From contig OZ240213.1 of the NCBI GenBank assembly GCA_965197555.1, positions 372,001 to 436,000 on the forward strand: a stretch of 64,000 nucleotides of DNA, read 5' to 3'. This DNA is from G965197555 sp965197555 (GTDB taxonomy: Bacteria; Chloroflexota; Dehalococcoidia; Lucifugimonadales; UBA3495). Below, piece by piece: positions 25,699 through 33,630 of this stretch. A program made the position numbers and the translations under genes. The notes under the pieces were generated by a model, which ran no database searches, had not been told where the DNA came from, and saw nothing but the letters and a program-made list of their open reading frames with translations. Position 1 is the first letter of the stretch; the number at the start of each line of letters is the position of its first letter.

Positions 25699-25949
25699 CG
25701 GTTCAACGAAGCGTAGTTTCGGTGCCTTACCTGCTTTGATTGGCTCGCTAGATCACTGTCTGGTGACGTTGAGAGAGGACAAGGGTGTTGAGCCACAGTC
25801 CCCAACCAGTACGAATGCGCCGAGGAACGTAACATAGCGCTGTAGGCTTGTCAATGTGGTCCCGTTGGACGGACCCCCCGTCATATTCTAGCCCCGGAGA
25901 ATCTATTATGATCCGAGTATTGATTCTCCATGGCTCTGTGGCAGACAGT

Positions 25950-26879
25950 CTAAGGAGGGTCAGCCAGAATGTCCTGTAGCACGGACTCAAGCTTTTGAAG
26001 CGTGGTGAATGCCTCGAACTTCGCTCTTACGATGCCATGCTGGTCGACGACGAAGGTCCACGGCTCCGTCGGCAAGTTCCATTCCGTCACCGCCGGAACA
26101 GTTCCCTCAACGGGACGACCGCCTTGAATCAGGTGAGGGTTCTCAAAGACTTCTACGTGGAGAAAGCTTGCCTTTTCGTGATAATCATTTTTGAGGGAGG
26201 ACAGGACCTCCACTTGGGGGCCACAGGTAGCAGTCACGCAGAAGGCCGGAGTGGCGAACACTATCACAACAGGTTTTCCGGCCGCTAGCGCCTCATGGAC
26301 CGACAGCCGGTACAGGTCCGGGTCGGGATTAGCGGCGCTACTGATTTTTGCTAGGTCGTCCACGTCGCCGCCGGTCAGGGTTACGCTGGCTGGTGCTGCG
26401 CTGCCTATGGCCGGGGTTAAGCTCGCTTCTCTTACCGTGAAGTTGCTTTGGGCCCGGAATGGCCTTCCATCGTTGGTCTGTCCGGTGGCCACAAGCTGCC
26501 AACACCCCGGAGCGTCTTGGGTGCACAGCCCTACTTCGTCGAAACTCAGATATGAAGAAAATACCCCCTGGGGCCCAATCGGCCACTGAACAAACCTAGC
26601 AATACCCTCACTTCGCACTAGCCCTTCTTCTTGGGCTGACGGGGAATATACCACTTGGACCTGGGCCGCCGGTGGTCTAACCGGCATTCTATCCGAGTCT
26701 ATGATTGCGAAGAGAACGCGGTTGTCTCCTAAGGCCAGGTCGGTGCTCAGGACCAGCATACTGAATTCTGTTCCCATCAGGGGTGGTGTCTCAGCAGCGG
26801 GCGAACCGCAGGCGATGAAAAGTGTGGTAAATACCAGGGCCGCAATCAAGCCTGTCTTGGTTCTGGCATTTGATGCCAT
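25950..26879 (-). CDS. Lipoprotein with C-terminal thioredoxin-like domain
   Basis: About 309 residues from ATG 26879, which gives a classic lipoprotein signal (basic n-region, hydrophobic core, lipobox FIAC, Cys24); the open frame runs to a TTG at 26942. Residues 35-160 form a beta-rich domain I do not recognise. The C-terminal 130 residues look like a thioredoxin fold: PVVIVFATPAFCVTATCGPQV at the active-site position, then a PAVTEW cis-Pro region and TFVVDQHGIVRAKFE. The cysteines are spaced C-x4-C, not the usual C-x2-C or SCO1 C-x3-C. Its position beside ctaA suggests copper or thiol handling for oxidase assembly. Confidence 0.7.
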   Translation of the reverse strand: MASNARTKTGLIAALVFTTLFIACGSPAAETPPLMGTEFSMLVLSTDLALGDNRVLFAIIDSDRMPVRPPAAQVQVVYSPSAQEEGLVRSEGIARFVQWPIGPQGVFSSYLSFDEVGLCTQDAPGCWQLVATGQTNDGRPFRAQSNFTVREASLTPAIGSAAPASVTLTGGDVDDLAKISSAANPDPDLYRLSVHEALAAGKPVVIVFATPAFCVTATCGPQVEVLSSLKNDYHEKASFLHVEVFENPHLIQGGRPVEGTVPAVTEWNLPTEPWTFVVDQHGIVRAKFEAFTTLQKLESVLQDILADPP

Positions 26880-27107
26880 GAATGCTGCAGCGTTAGCCAG
26901 GAACTTCGAAGGCTGTAAGCGAGGAGGTATGATGCTTCCCAATGCGTAAGAGGGCTCGACTGAAGGAATGTACTATTCTTGCCGACCCCTTAACGTCCAA
27001 CTAAGTCAGAGGCAAAGTCTTTGGAGAAACCAGGGCCGATTGTATGGCCTGGAGCGGCCAGGGTCAATTTGCGGGAAGACTGAACAGTGAGGAACGGCGA
27101 ATCCAGG

Positions 27108-27803
27108 TCAGGTTAGGTCTCTTAGGTGTTCACCCAGGAACAGTTTGATAATAGCCAGAAGCAAGACAGCGACAATGATAATTAACGCGATTTGAAATTC
27201 CCAGCTCCGAGTGGCTATGCCCAAGACAGTGCCGGCGGCAGGCGGATGCTCGGTGTCGGTAGCTGCCATAACCAACATCAAGAGTCCGACGGAGACGGCC
27301 AAGGCCAGATTCCGAATCAAGGGAAGGTTCTGAAGGAAGCTCTCCACCGGCGTGGCAAAGAGCAACAGGGAGAACACAGACCCGATAGCCAGAGCCATGG
27401 CGTGGCCTCCAACAACCGAGCGCCCTTTAGCGGCTTGGCTAGAGGGATGCAGGAACAGGATTACAACGCTGGAACCCAGGCCCGCTGCCAGCGCTGCGTT
27501 GGAAAGGGAGTCTACAAAAAGCAACACTGCCAGGATAGCCAGGGTGGCTAGCACAGCCTGAGACAAGTACCTAAGGGAAAAGCGCCTTAATTTAGGGTCT
27601 ATCAATGCGCGGCCCGTAGGACGGCAGGCCCTTTGGGTAACCCATGCGGGGAGACCCCGCATTGGAACATCGGGGCTCAGAACAGGGGGCTTTTCTCCAG
27701 GAATCTCAGAGTCAGAAGGGATTGGGGCAGGCGGACTGTCGCTTGCTTGCCCCGCTTCGTGGGCGCGTTCAGGCTGTTCAGAAGACCCTCCCTGGTTGGA
27801 CAC
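27108..27803 (-). CDS. HPP family membrane protein
   Basis: About 231 residues from GTG 27803, with GGAGG about ten bases upstream; the frame extends to 27863 but would overlap the neighbouring hydrolase gene. A polar Pro/Ser-rich N-terminus of about 60 residues precedes an HPP domain with four or five helices. The signature is EHPPAAGTVLGIA, with VVGGHAMALAIGSV before it. HPP proteins include chloroplast and cyanobacterial nitrite transporters, but most bacterial members are uncharacterised. Follows the hydrolase gene on the same strand by 23 bp. Confidence 0.8.
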   Translation of the reverse strand: MSNQGGSSEQPERAHEAGQASDSPPAPIPSDSEIPGEKPPVLSPDVPMRGLPAWVTQRACRPTGRALIDPKLRRFSLRYLSQAVLATLAILAVLLFVDSLSNAALAAGLGSSVVILFLHPSSQAAKGRSVVGGHAMALAIGSVFSLLLFATPVESFLQNLPLIRNLALAVSVGLLMLVMAATDTEHPPAAGTVLGIATRSWEFQIALIIIVAVLLLAIIKLFLGEHLRDLT

Positions 27804-27826
27804 CCTGGTACGGCCTCCGATAATCC

Positions 27827-28630
27827 TTAGTCTTTGTTCAGATTGCTGGCAAAATCCAGCCAAACCCGGGCGCAGGGTACAGGCAAGATGTGCTGCACGA
27901 AACCCGTGACTCCTGGGAAAACCACTAGTTTGCCGTTGGGGAATACGTCTGCTGCTCCCCTGAAGTCGCCTAGCACTTCCTCCCTCAAGCTGGAGGCAGC
28001 CAGCACCAAGACCGGAGTTTGCACATCCTTAAGCAAAGGCCGGAGGTCGAGCCCCGGCGCGTTCCGTTGAAACGCGCTTACCACGTGGACCGGGGTGCGG
28101 GCCATTTCGCCGGCGTACCACCGAACGTAGGCTGGGTCCACCATTTGGGGGTCCAGGCGTCGCGTGATGGTGCTTTCAACCCACGCGGCGACGCCTTCTT
28201 TTTCGATCAGGTCGGCTGATTCTTCGTGGTGGGAGTCAAGGAAGCTGGTGGGAGATGTACAAACAGTCAGAGAGAGCAGGCGGTCTTGGTGTAGTGTCGC
28301 GAAGCGCATTCCAATAGAACCGCCCACAGTCTCACCGATCAGATGGACCTTGCCCAGCTCTAGCTTGTCCATGACTTCCAGCAAGTCGTGGGCAAAGTTG
28401 TCCAGGGTCACCGGATATTCGCCGTCGGGTACCGAGGACTGGCCCATACCTCTCATGTCGTATCGGATTACCCGGTAATGCCTGGCGAGTACCGGCACCC
28501 AGCCAAACCACAGCTTGTGATTCTTGGCCATACCATGGTGCAACACCACTGTCTCCGGCGTGGTCCACGGGTCGGTAAAGTCATCCACCGTGTAATAAAG
28601 CTCAGCCCCATCGTCGAGCGTGACTTTCAT
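27827..28630 (-). CDS. Alpha/beta hydrolase-fold protein lacking a recognisable catalytic triad
   Basis: 267 residues. The fold is clear: VVLHHGMAKNHKLW, IRYDMRGMGQSSVP and the DNFAHDLLEVMDKLELGKVHLIG segment align with 3-oxoadipate enol-lactonase type proteins. At the nucleophile elbow the sequence is GETVGG, placing Thr101 (codon ACT) where Ser is expected. The acid position reads VLAASSLREE and the histidine position reads PGVTGFVQH, without the usual Asp and Gly-His. A shifted GGSIG with Ser105 exists but falls one helical turn too late. It may be a non-hydrolytic or altered-chemistry member. Next to a CMD-family gene (68 bp). Confidence 0.82.
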   Translation of the reverse strand: MKVTLDDGAELYYTVDDFTDPWTTPETVVLHHGMAKNHKLWFGWVPVLARHYRVIRYDMRGMGQSSVPDGEYPVTLDNFAHDLLEVMDKLELGKVHLIGETVGGSIGMRFATLHQDRLLSLTVCTSPTSFLDSHHEESADLIEKEGVAAWVESTITRRLDPQMVDPAYVRWYAGEMARTPVHVVSAFQRNAPGLDLRPLLKDVQTPVLVLAASSLREEVLGDFRGAADVFPNGKLVVFPGVTGFVQHILPVPCARVWLDFASNLNKD

Positions 28631-28698
28631 AGCAACCTTCTACCAATTTGCTTACAGCTACCATCGGCGAACTAAATTTACAACCGGAACGGCATGTG

Positions 28699-29505
28699 TC
28701 AGGCGCTGACCTCCACCGAGAGGCCACGCTCGGTGAAAACAGAGCCAGCGATCTGCATTACAGTGCTGGTGGTTATGTACCCGCCATAAAGCATGACCTG
28801 AACAAAGACCTCCATGATTTCGGCGGGGGTCATCCCTACCCGGATGGCGCCCTCGATTCTGAGACGAATCTGGCGATCGTAGCGGCCCAGCACTGTCAAG
28901 GCGGCCAGGGTGATCATAGCCCGGTCCTTGGCGCCCAGGAGGGGCCTGGTGTGAATAGCTCCCCAATGGTACTCGTAAATGAGCCGCTGCATTGCGGCGG
29001 CGGTAGGATGGTCGGTGTAATACGCGGAAACCTCTCCGATGTGTTCCTGGTAAGCTTGGGCGCCCTGGTCATAGAGCTCATCGGTCGACAGCGTGGGGTC
29101 ATATACCTCCGTGGGTGTGAAATTAATGCCGCGTTCCTCGAAAACCTCTTTGGCTATCCGCATCGCCGCCTCGACGGCTGGCACCCCGACGTAGAAGGTC
29201 AGGTGGATAAACGCCTCTACCACTTGTTCCGGAGGAAGGCCCAGGTTCAAGCAGCGCTCGATATGCCGACGCAGCAGAGGCAACTGTCCCAAAGCCAAAA
29301 GAGCCGAAATGGTGCATATGCTGCGCTGCTTGACGTCCAAGACCGGCCTGGTCCAGATAGAGCCAAATAAGGCCTCATCGATGATACGTTTCAGGTCGGG
29401 GGCCAGTTGGTCGATCCCCGGCACAGTAAAGTGGGCGAGATCCCCTCCCGCCATCAATGACCGCATCTCCCGGCCTTGCTGGTAACGCTCTTCCAATGTA
29501 GTCAA
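28699..29505 (-). CDS. Carboxymuconolactone decarboxylase (CMD) family protein, two-domain
   Basis: 268 residues with two CMD units. The first (about 30-120) contains FGSIWTRPVLDVKQRSICTISALLALGQLP and the helix pair EQVVEAFIHLTFYVGVPA; the second (about 155-260) repeats it as WGAIHTRPLLGAKDRAMITLAALTVLGR and PAEIMEVFVQVMLYGG. No AhpD-type CxxC is present, so peroxidase chemistry is unlikely; gamma-carboxymuconolactone decarboxylase or a related enzyme is closer. Same strand as the defective hydrolase, which resembles enol-lactonases, so both may derive from an aromatic-degradation pair. Confidence 0.85.
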   Translation of the reverse strand: MTTLEERYQQGREMRSLMAGGDLAHFTVPGIDQLAPDLKRIIDEALFGSIWTRPVLDVKQRSICTISALLALGQLPLLRRHIERCLNLGLPPEQVVEAFIHLTFYVGVPAVEAAMRIAKEVFEERGINFTPTEVYDPTLSTDELYDQGAQAYQEHIGEVSAYYTDHPTAAAMQRLIYEYHWGAIHTRPLLGAKDRAMITLAALTVLGRYDRQIRLRIEGAIRVGMTPAEIMEVFVQVMLYGGYITTSTVMQIAGSVFTERGLSVEVSA

Positions 29506-29544
29506 TTCTCACGACCTCCAAGTCCCCGCTCAGGGCTGATCACA

Positions 29545-29942
29545 TCAATATTGTTGGAGTGGGATGCCGGACAGGGACCCCACCTTTGTAGGGGGGTCAA
29601 ATGTAACAACAACTTGGCCAGAAAAGTGAAACCGCAGGGTGCTCTCCTCAATACAGCCAATCCCGAATCCTTGGGAGAAGAGGCATTGGGACTGCACGTC
29701 CTGGGTAGCCAGGGTTTTGGCTCGAAGCAGGGGGTCTCGGTGGGCGACGATCATCGCGCTGGTACCAAGTCTAAGGGTTTCGGAGGCACCAGCCAGAAAC
29801 GCAAGGGGGGTGGTCTGCTGCGGCCATTCTCCTTCGCCCATGGGGTTACCGGGCAGTCTCTTCTTACCGAGTTAGGGTAAGCTGACTCAATGGCATTGGC
29901 CAAAAGCAGATGGTCCGGGGGCACTCCGGTTTGGAAGTCCAT
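29545..29942 (-). pseudogene. Remnant of an LLM-class (F420/FMN) flavin-dependent oxidoreductase
   Basis: From ATG 29942 the frame begins MDFQTGVPPDHLLLANAIE, which resembles the N-terminus of LLM oxidoreductases. The similarity then breaks. In another frame, after an in-frame stop, comes TTPLAFLAGASETLRLGTSA followed by MIVAHRDPLLRAKTLATQDV, an unmistakable LLM core segment, and then LFSQGFGIG. Further on, FHFSGQVVVTFDPPTK resembles a later LLM region with the intervening part missing. At least one frameshift, a stop and internal deletions are needed, so I call it a pseudogene. An intact family member is at 57312-58157. Confidence 0.65.
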
Positions 29943-30130
29943 AGCCTCACCCGGCTGGGATTATCTCCATCGGCGGGTCCCGTTTGGCGCGGGAGTCCTG
30001 GTGTTTGGGCGGATAGAAGCCAAATCTCAATGTGTACCTCACCTAGTGGCAATTGTGTAGCCACATGGACCCTTCGGGAGGTGTTTGTGAGACCCGCCGG
30101 CTGTTGAATAGCGAACCACCTTGAGTTAGA

Positions 30131-30240
30131 GCAATTGCCGACAGGTTGGGCATCAAGCCCCAGGCAAAACATGCGCTGCTCGGGCCGACCAGTGACAACT
30201 GCGAAGTGCTCATGGACGCGGCGCCGGTAACTAGGGTTTC
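30131..30240 (+). pseudogene. Possible short gene remnant (DUF3052-like)
   Basis: One frame reads AIADRLGIKPQAKHALLGPT followed by SDNCEVLMDAAPVTRVSG, with protein-like composition. It vaguely resembles the LGIKpG...lL.aP start of DUF3052 proteins. A stop codon lies two codons upstream and there is no start with a ribosome binding site. It may be a relic or chance. Confidence 0.22.
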
Positions 30241-30255
30241 AGGTCGATGTATCGG

Positions 30256-30543
30256 CTATTGCACTTCGAAGTGTTTGACCCAGAACTCGCCTCGGTAGAG
30301 GTGTTCGGCCTCTTGGGCCAGGCTCTGCCTTACCTCGCTGCGTTCGTAGTTGAGCAGGTCTTCCTGGGAGTCCCAATAGCTGATGCTCATGCCCTCGTCC
30401 GGGTCTTCCGTGCTGCGTAGGAGCTGGCGCTCTCGCAGGCCCTTGACGCCCTGAGTTGAGGCCACAACTCTTTCATTATAGAAATGCTCGTACTGCTCCC
30501 AGGTGCCAAGCCTTAACTTTCCCCATGCAACCAGAACGTACAT
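30256..30543 (-). CDS. ABM/NIPSNAP-like small protein, copy 1
   Basis: 95 residues from ATG 30543 with an AGAAGGGAGA-type site upstream. The fold expected is a ferredoxin-like alpha-beta barrel: first strand MYVLVAWGKLRLG, helix WEQYEHFYNERV, then GVKGLRERQLLRS, ISYWDSQEDLLNYERSE and a terminal strand FWVKHFEV. It resembles antibiotic biosynthesis monooxygenase-like proteins; function unknown. A close paralogue lies 122 bp upstream (30666-30986), with 57 of 83 aligned residues identical by my count. This copy lacks a six- to seven-residue insertion before GEFWVKHFEV. Confidence 0.75.
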   Translation of the reverse strand: MYVLVAWGKLRLGTWEQYEHFYNERVVASTQGVKGLRERQLLRSTEDPDEGMSISYWDSQEDLLNYERSEVRQSLAQEAEHLYRGEFWVKHFEVQ

Positions 30544-30654
30544 CGCGGTCTCCCTTCTCTTTAGCGGTTCAAGTGTAACGAAGCCAGGGCCAGGGTGGGT
30601 TAACTGGATTCAAAGCAATAGCGGTAACAATACACCTTGTTTGGTGGGGATTCA

Positions 30655-30680
30655 ATCCACCAGCATCACTGCTGGTGGAT
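30655..30680 (-). terminator. Perfect 11-bp hairpin overlapping the stop codon of copy 2
   Basis: ATCCACCAGCA (30655-30665) and TGCTGGTGGAT (30670-30680) pair around TCAC. On the minus strand the loop contains the TGA stop of the ABM-like gene. There is no T-run after it, so it may be a weak terminator or a 3' end stabiliser between the two paralogues. Confidence 0.5.
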
Positions 30681-30986
30681 AGAGATCACTTCGAAATGCT
30701 TCACCCAAAATTCCCCCCGGGGATATGACAAGGGTTGGTACAAATGGTCCGCTTCCTGGGCCAACTCCTTACGTTGGTCACTTCGTTCGTAGTTTTGTAG
30801 GTCCTGCAGAGTGTCCCAAAAGCTGATTGACAATCCTTCGTCGGGGTCTTGGGTACTGCGCATCAGCTTTCGTTCTCTTAATCCAACAACCCCTTGGGTA
30901 GAAGGGCTGACGCGTTCCTTATAGAATTTTTCGTATTCGGGCCACATACCAAGCCTAAGCCGTCCCCAAACCACATATGCATACAT
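30666..30986 (-). CDS. ABM/NIPSNAP-like small protein, copy 2
   Basis: 106 residues from ATG 30986; the frame extends three codons to a TTG. Same fold and order of motifs as the neighbouring copy: MYAYVVWGRLRLG, WPEYEKFYKERV, GVVGLRERKLMRST, ISFWDTLQDLQNYERSD and GEFWVKHFEV. It carries an extra segment (QPLSYPR) before the final strand and a short tail (ISIHQQ). Tandem duplication is the simplest explanation. Substrate or partner unknown. Confidence 0.75.
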   Translation of the reverse strand: MYAYVVWGRLRLGMWPEYEKFYKERVSPSTQGVVGLRERKLMRSTQDPDEGLSISFWDTLQDLQNYERSDQRKELAQEADHLYQPLSYPRGEFWVKHFEVISIHQQ

Positions 30987-31156
30987 CTTGACCAACTCTA
31001 CACGTGAGCCAGGTCTGATTACGCGATTTGTGTAATGTTAGCATAGCTTTGACATAGGCCAGAGCCCCTATTGTAGTCACAAAGCGAAATAACGATGGGA
31101 AACCACCAATCAATGAGACTTTATTCGGAAACTCTATGTTCCCGGCTGGTCTGGAA

Positions 31157-32119
31157 CTAAACCGACCAATATCCTTCGTGGTCCCGCATCTCTCGTTCCG
31201 CACTGATGCCAAGCTGAGTGAGGGTCCTGCTGTAGCGATTGGCAAACAGTTGGGCTACGGTTGAGTAGACCCGCATTCCGATTTCGGCGTCTTTCGTGCA
31301 CAGGTCAACCAGAGGTGACCTGGGTATCGAAAGCACCCTCATGTCGGAAATGGCATCACCCGAAGTGATAAGGGTCCCGGAACCCAGGAGGGCGGCCAGG
31401 GGGAAAGACTCGCCGGCGCTTGCCGTCCGGACAGCGATCTCGCCAACCTCGGAATGGGCGGTGAGGTGGGCTTCTCCCTCCAAGATCAAATACAGGTGTT
31501 GGCCGAGTTGTCCCCCGGTCCCGAGCTTTTCGCCGCGACCGATCCTTAGCTCCCGGCCTAGGGACACTACCCGGTTTATCTGTTCTTCGGTAAGGTCTTT
31601 GAACAGATCGATGTTGTTCATAGTTGTGCTGTCGCCAGCCGGAACTGCCTGCGCCCCTTCTCGTACGAGGGGACCTTCCGACAAGGCATCGGGGCCCAAG
31701 ACACGAACCTCTACTAGTGACTTTCGTTCCACTTCCCTGGCTACGCTGCCCCGCATTAGGCGTGCTAAGCCCTTGCGGTCGTGGGTGTACATAGCTATCA
31801 GATCAGCCTCTTGTTGTTGGGCGAAGTTTGCGATGGCGTCGCTTACCGAAGCGGATACAACCACAGCACATCGGCAGGCCCGCGACGCCCCTTCCAGTTG
31901 GCTGGAGATTTGCTCAAGGTAGACCATGGCCCTATCTCGGTCGTCTTCTTCTTGCTGGCTGCCAAGGATGACGAAGTCGCCAACGGCTTTAGTTCTGACG
32001 GGAGCTATGACATGGAACAATATGGCCTCACCAGTTTGATCCAGGATCTGCGGAATTGATTCCAATACCCCTTCGCATTCTTGAGATTTGTCCAGGGGCA
32101 CCACGATTTTCTGGTACAT
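31157..32119 (-). CDS. Universal stress protein fused to a cyclic-nucleotide-binding domain
   Basis: 320 residues. Residues 1-145 are a UspA domain beginning MYQKIVVPLDKSQECEGVLE and ending MYTHDRKGLARLMRGSVAREV; the ATP-binding G-x2-G-x9-GS motif is present except that its first Gly is Asp. After a linker, residues 170-300 form a cNMP/CRP-like beta barrel (LFKDLTEEQINRVVSLGREL, YLILEGEAHL, AGESFPLAALLG). The phosphate-binding cassette lacks the classical RxA(A/S) sequence, so cAMP binding is doubtful. No DNA-binding domain. Probably a cytoplasmic stress sensor. A single gene, divergent from the split MaoC pair. Confidence 0.82.
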   Translation of the reverse strand: MYQKIVVPLDKSQECEGVLESIPQILDQTGEAILFHVIAPVRTKAVGDFVILGSQQEEDDRDRAMVYLEQISSQLEGASRACRCAVVVSASVSDAIANFAQQQEADLIAMYTHDRKGLARLMRGSVAREVERKSLVEVRVLGPDALSEGPLVREGAQAVPAGDSTTMNNIDLFKDLTEEQINRVVSLGRELRIGRGEKLGTGGQLGQHLYLILEGEAHLTAHSEVGEIAVRTASAGESFPLAALLGSGTLITSGDAISDMRVLSIPRSPLVDLCTKDAEIGMRVYSTVAQLFANRYSRTLTQLGISAEREMRDHEGYWSV

Positions 32120-32470
32120 GGTCCCTCCAGTTGCGGGGTCCTGGGCTGACCGCCTCTAGGCTGGATTGTTGGGGGTTGGATCCTCCAGTTTGGGCTTGGC
32201 TCACTCCCAATAATAATTAGTATTGCTAATGTGTGGGGTAAGGCTATCCGAAGACTTCTGGAATGTCAATTTTGTGTATAGTTTTACATGTGTTTCGTAG
32301 CATTCCCTCAAAGTAATAATGTTCACAACATAACAACGCCCTGGCTTAAGCATCGATCGCCACTCCGGCTGGTAACAAATGCCCTAGTTGTGTTGGCGGC
32401 CCCGCATTTCTTGACACTATTATTTGCTAGCGCTAGACTTTTGCCTGCACTTGGCTTGGGAGAAACTATC
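32120..32470. promoter_or_regulatory. 351-bp divergent intergenic region with an AT-rich inverted repeat
   Basis: Between the Usp fusion (-) and the MaoC pair (+). It holds ATTAG (32216-32220) and CTAAT (32226-32230) around a five-base spacer in a locally AT-rich stretch, a plausible operator, and TATAGT at 32277-32282 as a possible -10 box for the rightward genes. The frame is open from 32288, but I do not regard 32288-32470 as coding because GGGAG precedes the GTG at 32471 where the family homology begins. Confidence 0.35.
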
Positions 32471-32929
32471 GTGTCTGCGCCCACTACAATCTTGACCGAA
32501 GAGATGCGTAACCTGACCATTGGCGTGGAAGGTCTCTCTATCACCGCGGAAGTGGAGCAGGGAGCGATAATCAAGTTCGCCCAAGCTATTGGAGATGACA
32601 ATCCCCTATTTAACGATGAAGCATCTGCGCGGGGGACCCAATACGGCGGCTTGATCGCCCCGCCCACTTTCCTCCGCTCAATCGGTTTCAGGCGACCGGA
32701 GCCGCCCTTCGACTTGCCCTTTACCCGACTACTCGATGGTGGAAGCGACTGGGAGTATTTTCACCCGGTGCGGGGTGGGGATCGGATCACGGCTGTGGGC
32801 AAGATCACCGACATCGTTGAACGGACTGGGCGATTGGGTGTGATGGTGATAATGACCGTGGTAGCCACGTACCGCAATCAGTTCGATCAGGTCGTTGCCA
32901 CCCAAACCAACACCTCTATCCGATACTGA
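32471..32929 (+). CDS. MaoC-type hotdog protein, N-terminal-like half of a split hydratase
   Basis: 152 residues from GTG 32471 (GGGAG upstream at a suitable distance). The single hotdog domain is of the MaoC_dehydrat_N/FAS1_DH type: VEQGAIIKFAQAIGDDNPLFND, GGLIAPPTFLRSIGF and RLLDGGSDWEYFHPVRGGD are family-typical, and the fold ends with YRNQFDQVVATQTNT. It normally partners with a catalytic MaoC half, which is encoded 10 bp downstream. Such pairs hydrate enoyl-CoA, as in mycobacterial HadAB or ChsH1/ChsH2. Substrate unknown. Confidence 0.85.
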   Translation: MSAPTTILTEEMRNLTIGVEGLSITAEVEQGAIIKFAQAIGDDNPLFNDEASARGTQYGGLIAPPTFLRSIGFRRPEPPFDLPFTRLLDGGSDWEYFHPVRGGDRITAVGKITDIVERTGRLGVMVIMTVVATYRNQFDQVVATQTNTSIRY

Positions 32930-32939
32930 GAGTCGCGAT

Positions 32940-33371
32940 ATGGCTGACCAAGTATTCTGGGAAGATGTGGCCGAAGGAATGGACCTGCCCACTCTGGTCA
33001 AGAATCCAACCACCCGGCAACTGGTCCAGTACGCAGGGGCCTCCGGGGACTATTACGAGATCCATTACGACAAGGAATTCGCCCAGAGCACTGGCCTCGA
33101 TGGAGTAATACTCCATGGGGCGCTAAAGAACGCATTTCTAGGCCAGCTGATTACCGATTGGATCGGCCCCCAGGGAGTATTGAAGCGGCTGTCCTGCCAG
33201 TACCGGGGCATGGACTTTCCTGGAAATACCATCACCGGCAAGGGGGCTGTCACTCGCAAATACCGTGAGGGTGGTCAAAGCCTGGTAGACTGCGACATTT
33301 GGCTGGAAAACCCCCAGGGTGAAAAGACTACCCCTGGTGTGGCTACAGTGGCGTTGCCATCCCGCGAATAA
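32940..33371 (+). CDS. MaoC-type hotdog hydratase, catalytic half
   Basis: 143 residues from ATG 32940. Typical C-terminal MaoC domain: VFWEDVAEGMDLPTLVKNPT, then YAGASGDYYEIHYDKEFAQS with the likely catalytic Asp and His pair, VILHGALKNAFLGQ and the closing strands YRGMDFPGN and VDCDIWLENPQGE. With the preceding half it would form a heterodimeric enoyl-CoA hydratase. The frame extends back to 32895, overlapping the upstream gene, but the family begins at this ATG. Followed after 259 bp by two paralogous SDR genes that could oxidise the 3-hydroxyacyl product. Confidence 0.87.
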   Translation: MADQVFWEDVAEGMDLPTLVKNPTTRQLVQYAGASGDYYEIHYDKEFAQSTGLDGVILHGALKNAFLGQLITDWIGPQGVLKRLSCQYRGMDFPGNTITGKGAVTRKYREGGQSLVDCDIWLENPQGEKTTPGVATVALPSRE

Positions 33372-33630
33372 ATTCGTGGATGAATCCTCTTAATTTGGGG
33401 ATTCCTGCCATGGGGCCGCTCCTAGCTCGAACTTCCCTATCAAGCGTAAAATGGGCTGCTGAAATATCCTAGTCAGTGGCACACTCTCGGCAAGGCAGTG
33501 GCGAGCTTACTGGCGGAGTTGGCTTTTCTTTATCGGGCTCAAATATTCTTTTTGCCAGCATGGACATTATTGGCAGCGTTAGAGCAACGGTCGCTCCCAG
33601 GCTCACCCGGTCCTAACCGAGGAGACTGAA

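Larger units (their letters stand above)
29506..30255. other. 750-bp region without an intact gene, holding decayed coding remnants
   Basis: No open frame here reads as a complete protein. I see a broken LLM-class flavin oxidoreductase on the minus strand (29545-29942) and a short possible remnant on the plus strand (30131-30240); both are listed separately. Between them I see nothing else. The region looks like a site of gene decay. Confidence 0.6.

Noticed and set aside
32288..32470. N-terminal extension of the MaoC-N gene
   Set aside because: The first 61 codons have no family match and include AT-rich promoter-like sequence; a GTG with GGGAG at 32471 fits the family start better.
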